Notes under the pieces: generated by a model
Told to the model about the DNA's origin: nothing
Database searches by the model: none
What the model saw: only the letters and a program-made list of their open reading frames with translations
Program-made: the position numbers and the translations under genes
Source of the DNA: Litorilituus lipolyticus
GTDB taxonomy: Bacteria > Pseudomonadota > Gammaproteobacteria > Enterobacterales > Alteromonadaceae
Assembly: GCF_006439335.1 (NCBI RefSeq)
Contig: NZ_SAWY01000013.1
Coordinates: forward strand, 1-64,000
DNA: 64,000 bases
Direction: 5' to 3'
Part shown: one piece after another, positions 54,561 to 63,115 of the stretch
Numbering within the stretch: the stretch's first letter is position 1
Layout of the letters: each line of letters starts with the position of its first letter

Positions 54561-55382
54561 TTATAACCAACGTTTACGACGTTTGTAAGACTTTAAGTTC
54601 TTAAAGCTTTTACGCTCTTCATTACCGCCACCTAAATAAAACTCTTTAACATCTTCATTACTTAATAATTGTTCTTGTGTACCATCAAGTACGATTTTGC
54701 CCGACTCCATAATGTAACCATAGTCAGCAGCTTTTAAAGCATAGTTTGCATTTTGCTCAACCAATAGCATAGTAATCCCCTGATCTTTATTGATTTTCTC
54801 AATAATGCCAAAGACTTCTTTTACCAATAAAGGCGATAAGCCCATTGATGGCTCATCTAAACAAATCATTTTTGGTCGTGCCATTAGTGCCCTACCAATA
54901 GCTAACATTTGTTGTTCACCACCAGATAAATAGCCAGCTAAGCCAGTTCGCTCTTTTAAACGGGGAAAATAATGAAAAACCATTTCTATATCTTGGTTAA
55001 TTTGCGCATCATTACGGGTATACGCACCCAGTTTCAAGTTTTCAATAGATGTCATGTCTTCAATAATTCGACGACCTTCCATCACTTGGAAAATACCACT
55101 TCGTACCACATCTTCTGCATTTTTCTTATCGATACGTTCGCCCATAAAAGTGATATCACCTCGGGTCACTTCACCGTCTTCAGTTTTTAGCAAACCAGAA
55201 ATCGCTTTAAGGGTAGTCGATTTCCCTGCACCATTAGGTCCCAATAGTGTAACCACTTCACCTTCAGGTACATCCAATGACACGCCCCGTAATACTTGTA
55301 TAACTTCGTCATAGACAACTTCAATATTATTGACTGATAGCAAAGGGGAAGCTTGCTGAATTTTAACTGCTGCTTGAGACAT
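54561..55382 (-). CDS. Liv-type ABC transporter ATPase (LivF-like)
   Basis: 273 residues. Walker A GPNGAGKST, signature LSGGEQQ, Walker B ICLDEPSMGL, D-loop and switch His region LLVEQN. A basic C-terminal tail (KNLKSYKRRKRWL) extends past the usual LivF end and resembles those in fatty-acid-ligase-linked transporters. It pairs with the LivG-like ATPase at 60827 and the permeases. Confidence 0.9.
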   Translation of the reverse strand: MSQAAVKIQQASPLLSVNNIEVVYDEVIQVLRGVSLDVPEGEVVTLLGPNGAGKSTTLKAISGLLKTEDGEVTRGDITFMGERIDKKNAEDVVRSGIFQVMEGRRIIEDMTSIENLKLGAYTRNDAQINQDIEMVFHYFPRLKERTGLAGYLSGGEQQMLAIGRALMARPKMICLDEPSMGLSPLLVKEVFGIIEKINKDQGITMLLVEQNANYALKAADYGYIMESGKIVLDGTQEQLLSNEDVKEFYLGGGNEERKSFKNLKSYKRRKRWL

Positions 55383-55457
55383 ATTTACTCCGTAAATCTT
55401 TCTTCATCTTTAACAATTCAAAAGGTAGAGCCTAGTTTTCACTAGGCTCTATAGTGT

Positions 55458-56717
55458 TTAGTAACCTAACCAATCATCACGGCGATCAAGAGTTACTTGA
55501 GAAACTTGTTCAATTTGAACATTACCGCCATTGAAGTTACCTTGATAGATATTCACTTGGTTAACACCACGGTGATCATCTAAAGTCCAATTAGCTGCTA
55601 AACAAACACCTTCAAGGCCTTTAGGTACCCAGTTTTTATGAACGTACATACCTTTCTTAACATTCTCACCGGTAATACCACCGTTCTCTTTAGCCCACTC
55701 CATCGCTTCTTTCATGAAGTAAGTTGAACAAACACCACGCATATAATGATGTAATCGTGGCTGCTCTCCTGATTTATCTGACATTTTTGAAATTTCTTTT
55801 ACCAGTTTCATACCAGGTACTTCATCGGTCCAAAAAGGAGTCATAGTTGGGAAAATATAGTTTTTGATCCCTTCACCTGCCGCTTCAAATACTTTTTTAT
55901 CACCACCCCAAATATTCGACATAAATTGAATGTCGGTTCCAACGGTATTACAAGATTTCACCAGTGATAAAACCGAACCGCCAAGGTTACCTATATAACC
56001 GTAATTTGAACCTGAACTCTTAATGCTTAAACATTGTGCTTTAAAGTCACCTGGTTTCATTGAAATCACTACCGGTGGCATCACTTCAAAACCTAATTCT
56101 TGAGCATACTCTGCACAAGCGGCTTTTGGAGCGTTAGGGAACGGATGGTTAGCACCTATGTGAGTGAACTTAGGCTTTCTTTTATTACCTTTACTCTTCC
56201 AGTCTTTTGCCGCCCACTGTACTAAACCACGACAAGCATCAGAATAAGATGCACCGTAGAAAAAGTTATAAGGTGCTGGCTTTTTAGTGTGAGGGTTTTT
56301 ACCGGTAGGATCCGTTAAATGTCCCGAATAAGATGCCGAAAATACAGGAGTTTTATCTCTAGCAACAAATGAGATCAGCGCTTCGGTATCTGCCGTGCCC
56401 CACCCTTGCATTACTACCATTTTTTTACGAGACTTCCATTTTTTATAAGCTGCAATAGCTTGAGGTACTTTATAAGCATAATCAATTGTTTCATACTCAA
56501 GTTTGGTACCGCTGATACCACCGTTGGCGTTGATATAGGCCAATGAATCTCTCACTCCGTCAGCGTAAACTTTACCAACAAAAGCGGTAGGGCCTGACAT
56601 ATCAGCTAAGTGCCCTACAAAAACACTGTCTTGTGCACTAGCATTCGCCGAAACGGATAAGGCTACACAAGTCGCTAAACTGCTTAATAATAATTTTTTA
56701 TTTGTGCTTTTTCTCAT
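55458..56717 (-). CDS. Liv-type ABC transporter substrate-binding protein
   Basis: 419 residues. Signal peptide about 1-28 (SANASAQD), then a two-lobed periplasmic binding fold (GHLADMSGPTAFVGK opening, as in LivJ/LivK and amide- or urea-binding relatives). It may bind branched-chain amino acids, but with two CoA ligases in the operon a carboxylic acid is more likely. Ligand unproven. It lies between livM and livF genes. Confidence 0.88.
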   Translation of the reverse strand: MRKSTNKKLLLSSLATCVALSVSANASAQDSVFVGHLADMSGPTAFVGKVYADGVRDSLAYINANGGISGTKLEYETIDYAYKVPQAIAAYKKWKSRKKMVVMQGWGTADTEALISFVARDKTPVFSASYSGHLTDPTGKNPHTKKPAPYNFFYGASYSDACRGLVQWAAKDWKSKGNKRKPKFTHIGANHPFPNAPKAACAEYAQELGFEVMPPVVISMKPGDFKAQCLSIKSSGSNYGYIGNLGGSVLSLVKSCNTVGTDIQFMSNIWGGDKKVFEAAGEGIKNYIFPTMTPFWTDEVPGMKLVKEISKMSDKSGEQPRLHHYMRGVCSTYFMKEAMEWAKENGGITGENVKKGMYVHKNWVPKGLEGVCLAANWTLDDHRGVNQVNIYQGNFNGGNVQIEQVSQVTLDRRDDWLGY

Positions 56718-56841
56718 TTGAATCTTCCTTCAAGTTATTGCTTTTATTATTTATTATTTCATTTTGTTTATGTCGGCTTGCAACTTCCCCATAGCCAACG
56801 CCATATTCTTCACTTGCTACTAGCTGTAATAAATACAAGTA

Positions 56842-57915
56842 CTAGTAAGCAAATGGATAGAATTTCCAATAGTTCTTAATTTGTGTCCAACGATGGGCTA
56901 GCCCTTCTGGTTCAAAAATTAAGAAACCAATAATGACAAGACCAATAGCCATCTCTTTGATATAAGCGAGGCCATCAACCACCATAGGAATATTGCCCCA
57001 ATCTGTCATTTTCATTAAGCCAACCCCACCTTCGAGTGCTTCAGGTAAGAACACCATAAAAATAACGCCCATTAACGTGCCTTTAATTGAACCTAAGCCA
57101 CCAATGATAATCATTGCCAAGAACTGTACTGACATGAAAATAGTAAAACCTTCAGCAGAAACATAGCCTAGATAATGCGCATAAAGCGCTCCACCTATGC
57201 CGGCATAAAAAGATGAGACACCAAATGAAAGTAGACGATATTTATTCAACTTTACGCCCATGATTTCTGCTGATAAGTAATGATCTCGAACAGCAACAAA
57301 GGCACGACCATCTCTACTTCGCATTAAGTTACAACCCCAAATAAACATGAATACTAAGGAAAATAATGCAACGTAATAGAAACTTTGATCAGTATCGAAA
57401 ACAAAACCGAATAAGTTTAATGGTTCAGCCATAGAGCCTGCAGAGCCACCAGAGAACCATTCAGCGCGAGCAAAAAAGTCTTCGATTATAAATTGTGATG
57501 CAAGTGTAGCTATAGCCAAATATAAGCCTTTAATTCGTGCAGCTGGTGCACCAAACATCATGCCCACACCCATGGTTAAAAAACCTGCCAAAGGGATGCA
57601 TAGAAACACTGGAATACTAAAGCTAGTATTCAACCAGGCTGATGCGAAAGCACCAAAACCAAAGAACGCACCATGACCCAAAGAGATTTGCCCGGTATAA
57701 CCGACTAAGATATTCAACCCCAGCGCAGCTATACCTAAATATGATATTTGGATAAGCAAAGTAATAAAGTAGCTATCCACCAAAAGCGGTGCAAAACATA
57801 AGGCAATAATGCTTAAAATTGCCGCGTAACGAATGGTTTTCGTTTCGAAAATTGTATTATCTTGTTTATAGCTAGTACGAAAATCTCCGCACGGGCGCAT
57901 TGTTAAACTCGACAT
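56842..57915 (-). CDS. Liv-type ABC transporter permease (LivM-like)
   Basis: 357 residues with about ten membrane helices. The family block ALGLNILVGYTGQISLGHGAFFGFGAFASAW is plainly present, as is IIGGLGSIKGTLMG. Partner of the LivH-like permease. It lies 31 bases after livH and ends 124 bases before the binding-protein gene. Confidence 0.92.
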   Translation of the reverse strand: MSSLTMRPCGDFRTSYKQDNTIFETKTIRYAAILSIIALCFAPLLVDSYFITLLIQISYLGIAALGLNILVGYTGQISLGHGAFFGFGAFASAWLNTSFSIPVFLCIPLAGFLTMGVGMMFGAPAARIKGLYLAIATLASQFIIEDFFARAEWFSGGSAGSMAEPLNLFGFVFDTDQSFYYVALFSLVFMFIWGCNLMRSRDGRAFVAVRDHYLSAEIMGVKLNKYRLLSFGVSSFYAGIGGALYAHYLGYVSAEGFTIFMSVQFLAMIIIGGLGSIKGTLMGVIFMVFLPEALEGGVGLMKMTDWGNIPMVVDGLAYIKEMAIGLVIIGFLIFEPEGLAHRWTQIKNYWKFYPFAY

Positions 57916-57945
57916 AATAAACTCCTAAAAATGTGTATTGTTCAG

Positions 57946-58839
57946 CTAAATGCGCTCAATATCTTTTGTGCCAAATAAGCCATACGGTTTGAACCATAAA
58001 ATTATCAGCAGAACATAAAATGGTGCGATGTCGTACATATTGCCAATGTGTAAATATTGGCTATCAAAGAATTCAGCTAAATTCTCTAGCACCCCGATGG
58101 TAATACCACCGACAATAGCGCCAACAATTGAATCAAGGCCACCAAGAATAACGGCTGGGAACACTTTAATACCCATAATTGACAGTGAATCTGATACACC
58201 ATTCACCATACCAATAACCACACCTGCAGTAGCTGAAACCGTAGCGGCAATACCCCAGCTCATAGCAAATACTTGCTTAACGGATATGCCTAAACTTTGC
58301 GCAACCTGCTGATCAAATGCAGTAGCACGCATTGCTAGGCCATGCTTTGAATGTTTAAAGAATAAATAGAATGCCACCATGATGATTAACGCGATGATTG
58401 TACTCATCAAATAGGCCATTTCTATGTTCAAACCAAATATATTAATTGATTGAGTATCAAACACTTGTGGGTAGCTTTGCGGTGAAACACCAAATATCCA
58501 CTTCATTAACGCTTGGAAAAATATCGATAAACCGATAGTCACCATGATCACTGAGATAATTGGTTCACCAATCATAGGTCTTAGTACAATCATTTGAAGC
58601 AGCACACCAAAGGCAGCCATAAAACACAGTGATAAAATAAACCCTAAGAAAAATGGCAGTTCTAAGTAAATTAGCGACGCCCAACAAACCCATGCGCCCA
58701 CAAGTAAGAACTCACCTTGCGCAAAGTTAACTATTTGTGTTGATTTATACACCAACACAAAACACATACCGATAACACCATAAAGCAAACCAACAATCAG
58801 GCCGTTTACAATGAGCTGGATTAATAATTCAAAATTCAT
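57946..58839 (-). CDS. Liv-type ABC transporter permease (LivH-like)
   Basis: 297 residues with about eight membrane helices. Motifs: NGLIVGLLYGVIGMCFVLVYKSTQIVNFAQGEF at the N-terminus and AVILGGLDSIVGAIVGG near the end, typical of LivH. Its start overlaps the stop of the upstream ligase gene by 4 bases (ATGA), so translation is coupled. Confidence 0.93.
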   Translation of the reverse strand: MNFELLIQLIVNGLIVGLLYGVIGMCFVLVYKSTQIVNFAQGEFLLVGAWVCWASLIYLELPFFLGFILSLCFMAAFGVLLQMIVLRPMIGEPIISVIMVTIGLSIFFQALMKWIFGVSPQSYPQVFDTQSINIFGLNIEMAYLMSTIIALIIMVAFYLFFKHSKHGLAMRATAFDQQVAQSLGISVKQVFAMSWGIAATVSATAGVVIGMVNGVSDSLSIMGIKVFPAVILGGLDSIVGAIVGGITIGVLENLAEFFDSQYLHIGNMYDIAPFYVLLIILWFKPYGLFGTKDIERI

Positions 58840-60827
58840 GATGCTCTCCTTTGTTCTGAATCGCTTGAGGTCGACTTACTGTTTGTGTCACTGTCAATCA
58901 AGGTAGCAATATTAAGCTGTGTTTGAATGCGTGAATTACTGCCATCTTGGAAGGTAATAACGGTATCGATATCTACCGCCTCTTGGCCATCATAAATGGC
59001 TTCAATGATGTCGCCGTATTTATCAGCAATAACGGTTCTTCTTACTTTACGAGTACGCGTTAATTCACCGTCATCAGCATCAAGCTCTTTGTAGAGTAAG
59101 GTAAATTTATTAATTTTTTGCGCATCAGGCAGCGTATCATTAACCTTCTGAATTTCATCAGTAAGCTTTTGATAAACCTCAGGTAATGTTGAAAGGTTAG
59201 TGTAATTGGTAAAGGCAAAGCCTTGCTGTTCAGCCCATTTGGCAACAATCGAAAAGCGAATACAAACAATAGCGCTTAAATACGGTTTGTCTTTACCCAA
59301 GATGACCGCTTCGCCAATGAAAGATGAAAATTTAAGCTTGTTTTCAATATATTGTGGCGAGTATTGAACACCAAAACTGGTTTTAGCTAAATCCTTAATA
59401 CGGTCAATAATGACTAAGTGGCCTGATGGCTTAAAGTAACCTGCATCACCGGTATGCATCCAACCATCAATAACATCTTCATCGTAAGCTTTTTGATTAT
59501 CTAAATAGCCGGTAAACATACCAACGGTTTTCGCGATAATCTCACCAACCCCTTCTTTATCGGTGTTGATAACTTTCACTTGTGCGGTATCAAAAGCAAC
59601 ACCGACACTGTCGTAATCTACATCATCTTCTTGGTGTACCGTATAAGCACCACACAACTCTGTTTGACCATAAAGTTGACGAAGTGGCACACCAATGGTT
59701 TGGAAGAACCTAAAGGTATCAGGTCCCATTGCAGCCCCACCCGTTGCAGCTGATTTTAAGAAAGTGAAACCTAATCTATCTTTAAGAGCATTCATCAGTA
59801 GCAGATCAGCCAACCACGAACGTTTACCTTCGTCTTGTTTTTTCTCAGCTAAACCATAAGCAAAGTTAAATAACTTTTGCTTCAATGGTGTTGAGTCCAT
59901 CATACGAGCTTTAACATCAGCCAATATGCCTTCCCATACACGTGGCGCTAGTAGAACGAAGCTTGGGCCAATTTCACGTAAATCAGCCATTAAGGTTTCT
60001 TGCTCTTCAACAAAATTAACAATTTGTCGAGCGATTAAAGCTTGTCCAACGGCATAAACTTGTTCCATGATCCAAGGCAAAGGCAATACCGAAACATAGT
60101 TGTCGCCAGGTTTTCTCGGATCAGCTCTTAAATAAGAGCTGCAATGTTTAACGAAGTTACCGCCACCTAAGAAGGCGATTTTTGGCTTTGAAGTAGTACC
60201 CGAAGTAGTGCAATAAATTGCAGTTTCTTCTGCAGAGGTTGAATCTACGTAATGATCATAAAGTTCAGGGGAAGACTCATCAATGGCTTGCCCTTGTTCA
60301 TACATATCTTCAATGCTAACAAGTCGCTTATCATCATACTTACGCATGCCTCGCGGATCACAGTAAACAATGATTTTAACGTCAGGAATTTCATCGCCTA
60401 ACTCTAACAGCTTGTCACATTGCTCTTCATCTTCAGCTATAACTACCGTCGCATTACTTTTATTTAGCAAGTAAACAACTTCTTCATGTAATGAATCTTG
60501 GAATATACCAATGGAGTAACAGCGCATGGCATGAGCAGCAAGCTCCCCCCATACCCATTCAGGTCGGTTATCACCTAATAATGCTATAGCATCGCCAGCT
60601 GCAATACCCTGCTTTACTAAGGCTAACGACAGCCACTTAACGCGGTTCTGATAGTCTTGCCAGTTAAACTCATTCCAGATACCAAACTCTTTTTCACGCA
60701 TGGCAATATCATTGGGCCAATTTTTAGCGTTATGACGTAGTATTTTTGGAAAAGTATCTAACTCTCCCATTTCATAATCTGTTGAAATGCCATTGCTCGT
60801 TTGCAATGCTTGATTAGTAGCAGACAT
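58836..60827 (-). CDS. Long-chain acyl-CoA ligase-type AMP-binding protein
   Basis: 663 residues. ATP- and CoA-dependent acid activation. Motifs: YCTTSGTTSKPK (P-loop), LRQLYGQTELCG, MHTGDAGYF, IIDRIKDLAKTSFG with A10-region Lys and GVQYSPQYIENK. It resembles the FAA1/FadD15 group with a C-terminal extension (about 620-663, Ser-rich). Embedded between the LivG-like ATPase (overlapping by 1 base) and LivH, it is likely tailored to the acid that the transporter imports. Confidence 0.88.
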   Translation of the reverse strand: MSATNQALQTSNGISTDYEMGELDTFPKILRHNAKNWPNDIAMREKEFGIWNEFNWQDYQNRVKWLSLALVKQGIAAGDAIALLGDNRPEWVWGELAAHAMRCYSIGIFQDSLHEEVVYLLNKSNATVVIAEDEEQCDKLLELGDEIPDVKIIVYCDPRGMRKYDDKRLVSIEDMYEQGQAIDESSPELYDHYVDSTSAEETAIYCTTSGTTSKPKIAFLGGGNFVKHCSSYLRADPRKPGDNYVSVLPLPWIMEQVYAVGQALIARQIVNFVEEQETLMADLREIGPSFVLLAPRVWEGILADVKARMMDSTPLKQKLFNFAYGLAEKKQDEGKRSWLADLLLMNALKDRLGFTFLKSAATGGAAMGPDTFRFFQTIGVPLRQLYGQTELCGAYTVHQEDDVDYDSVGVAFDTAQVKVINTDKEGVGEIIAKTVGMFTGYLDNQKAYDEDVIDGWMHTGDAGYFKPSGHLVIIDRIKDLAKTSFGVQYSPQYIENKLKFSSFIGEAVILGKDKPYLSAIVCIRFSIVAKWAEQQGFAFTNYTNLSTLPEVYQKLTDEIQKVNDTLPDAQKINKFTLLYKELDADDGELTRTRKVRRTVIADKYGDIIEAIYDGQEAVDIDTVITFQDGSNSRIQTQLNIATLIDSDTNSKSTSSDSEQRRAS

Positions 60828-61630
60828 TATCCAGCCTCCTGTAAAGCATCTGTGTCTTCATCTTCGATACCCAAGTAAGCACGCTTAACATGAGGGTCTG
60901 CCATCACTTCATCTGGCAAACCAGAAATAAGTTTTTTACCAAAATCCAACACCATAACTTCGTGGGAAATATCCATAACTACCCCCATATCGTGCTCAAT
61001 CATGACAACAGTAATACCAAACTCTTCGTTTAAATCGAGGATGTAACGTGCCATATCCTCTTTCTCTTCCAAGTTCATGCCAGCCATAGGCTCATCTAAT
61101 AGAATTAAATCAGGCTTTAAAGCCATTGCTCTTGCTAATTCAACACGTTTTCTCAACCCGTAAGAAAGTGTTCCAGCAACCGCTTTTCGAATATGTGAAA
61201 TTTCTAAGAAATCAATAACTTCCTCAACATAACGTCGATGAGCAAGTTCTTCTTTTTGCGCCTTTGAAGCCCAATACAATGGGCCTGTAATCCAGTTATT
61301 TTTTAATAAGTGGTGTCTGCCAACCATGATGTTATCGAGTACCGTCATGTGGCCAAACAATGCTAAATTTTGGAAAGTTCTACCCATACCTAAATCTGCA
61401 CGGTCATTAGGTCTAAGCTTTGTAACATCTTGTTTGTTAAATATAATATTGCCTGAATTAGGACGATAGCGACCTGAAATACAGTTGAGCATTGACGTTT
61501 TACCGGCTCCATTGGGTCCTATGATTGAAAATACTGAGCCGCGCTCTACGGAAAAGCTAACATCGGTTAAGGCTTTAACGCCGCCAAATGCTAGAGAAAT
61601 GTGCTCAACTTTGAGTATTGATTCAGCCAT
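60827..61630 (-). CDS. Liv-type ABC transporter ATPase (LivG-like)
   Basis: 267 residues from ATG 61630; AGGAG lies 7 bases upstream, whereas the ATG at 61636 has it only 1 base away. Walker A GPNGAGKTS, signature LSYGLRKR (the Liv-type variant), Walker B LILLDEPMAGM. First gene of the Liv/ligase operon, starting about 55 bases after a porin terminator. Confidence 0.92.
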   Translation of the reverse strand: MAESILKVEHISLAFGGVKALTDVSFSVERGSVFSIIGPNGAGKTSMLNCISGRYRPNSGNIIFNKQDVTKLRPNDRADLGMGRTFQNLALFGHMTVLDNIMVGRHHLLKNNWITGPLYWASKAQKEELAHRRYVEEVIDFLEISHIRKAVAGTLSYGLRKRVELARAMALKPDLILLDEPMAGMNLEEKEDMARYILDLNEEFGITVVMIEHDMGVVMDISHEVMVLDFGKKLISGLPDEVMADPHVKRAYLGIEDEDTDALQEAG

Positions 61631-61684
61631 ACTCATACTCCTAACGTGATGAAAATTAAATTGAAATCATGCAATTTGAAAAAT

Positions 61685-61705
61685 GGAGGGGAGAAACTCC
61701 CCTCC
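61685..61705 (-). terminator. Terminator hairpin after the porin gene
   Basis: Perfect 9-bp GC-rich stem GGAGGGGAG (61685-61693) / CTCCCCTCC (61697-61705). On the minus strand it is followed by ATTTTTC, so it ends or reduces porin transcripts just before the LivG-like gene, which must then rely on readthrough or a nearby promoter. Confidence 0.8.
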
Positions 61706-61745
61706 TAAAAACGCAACCCAAATGGGAAAGGTTGCAACGACAAGT

Positions 61746-62786
61746 TTAAAGTACGTACTTAAACGAAAGTTGTGCGTAATTTGAATCGACGTTCTGATCA
61801 GCCATTTCAAAGTTACCTACCTCAACACCAACAGCTAATTGCTTAGTTAAGTTTTGAAATAAGTTAACACTCCACTGACTACGATCAGCACCTGATACAT
61901 CAGCTTCTGCGCGACCATAAAGTACGGTTGAACGTAATGTTTCCGTCCAGTAATGACGATATGCAGCAAGGTATGCAGTTAAGTCTTCAACTTTTTCACC
62001 TACTAAATCTTTAGTAAATGCCACACCCACATAACGGCCTAACTCACCTTTGTGTAGTTGAAATCTAAAGTCATCCTTACCGAATGTTTTGATACGACCC
62101 GCAATTGATGCACCAATAGCGGTTTCTGAATTACCCAAGGTTGTATTTAATTGACGACCTAAAGCAGAGAAAGATACGCTACCCCAATCACCTTTTAAGT
62201 TATAACGAGCAACCACATCTGGCATGCTATCATTGGCAGTATCACCGCCCCAAGACTCAGGGTTCTCTAATGAAACTTGGAAGTTACCCATGTTATAGCG
62301 TACTTGTCCTTGACGTATGAACACTAAACCTACTGTCGCACCAGCAAAGTCTGCTGATTCAGGAATAGCACTAGTATTCATAAAGGTCGACCAAGTTTGA
62401 CCAGCTAACACATCTTTATATTTGATGAAGGCATGACGTAGTCTTGGGTGAACTGAGTTAGAAATAATCTCATTTCCGCCACCGCCCCAAAAGTCCATTT
62501 CAATAAAGCCAGTTACATCGCCATGTACATATTTAGTATTAAAGCGAGTTTCATTTGCAAACAACCTAAATTGAGATGCACTCTTTTCTAATGGTGTACC
62601 TGTACCAATCCAAAAATCACGATAGGCTACATCTCCATCTACATAGCGAGCATCGACTTTGATATAACCACCAAAAGATATCTTGTCTTCATCTGAAAGT
62701 TTAATTTCATAACCTGCATTGGCTGTACCTGCCGCTACACATAACGAAGAGGCGAGTAATAATTTTTTATACTTAGATGTAATCAT
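61746..62786 (-). CDS. DcaP-like outer-membrane porin
   Basis: 346 residues. Signal peptide with an AxA site (GTANAG). The opening FGGYIKVDARYVDG and the LFANETRFNTKY and GFIEMDFWGGGGNE blocks match DcaP-family trimeric porins, which admit dicarboxylates and similar organic anions. It ends in aromatic-rich SFKYVL. Transcribed toward the Liv/ligase operon, it is the probable outer-membrane entry step of that pathway. Substrate not shown. Confidence 0.8.
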   Translation of the reverse strand: MITSKYKKLLLASSLCVAAGTANAGYEIKLSDEDKISFGGYIKVDARYVDGDVAYRDFWIGTGTPLEKSASQFRLFANETRFNTKYVHGDVTGFIEMDFWGGGGNEIISNSVHPRLRHAFIKYKDVLAGQTWSTFMNTSAIPESADFAGATVGLVFIRQGQVRYNMGNFQVSLENPESWGGDTANDSMPDVVARYNLKGDWGSVSFSALGRQLNTTLGNSETAIGASIAGRIKTFGKDDFRFQLHKGELGRYVGVAFTKDLVGEKVEDLTAYLAAYRHYWTETLRSTVLYGRAEADVSGADRSQWSVNLFQNLTKQLAVGVEVGNFEMADQNVDSNYAQLSFKYVL

Positions 62787-63115
62787 TGCTTAATTCCCAT
62801 AGTTAATAGTTTCTATTTATGTTTTTCTGATTTAACTGTTTTGTTTTTCTGCGATGACATGCTTACTTTGAAAACAAGGAAGGTAATTCAATGTGAAAAG
62901 CCTTATGTTTTACTCAGTGTTACTACGATGCTCATAAACATCTTAAATCAGTGGCCAAAAGCCACAATCGGCAATAAGACTTAGTCCCTTGATGTTAGTC
63001 CTAAAGTCTGAGCACTAAAGGACTAGTACTTAAGTATTAGAAAATGAAAAGCAAACAACTAAGTAGTTGTGATAAATTGATTATTAGAAATGAAGTGCAA
63101 CTGGCAAAAAAGAAT
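62787..63115. promoter_or_regulatory. Intergenic control region between the porin and sensor-kinase genes
   Basis: About 330 bases separating two divergent genes. It contains a hairpin GTGGC-CAAAA-GCCAC (62951-62965) and a spaced inverted repeat TAGTCCT (62996-63002) / AGGACTA (63019-63025) next to ACTAGTACT. These could be regulator sites for either gene, but no known motif was confirmed. Confidence 0.4.

Noticed and set aside
54561-61630. Assigning branched-chain amino acid transport (livFGHMK)
   Set aside because: Subunit families fit Liv, but the embedded CoA ligases argue for a different substrate, so symbols were left blank.
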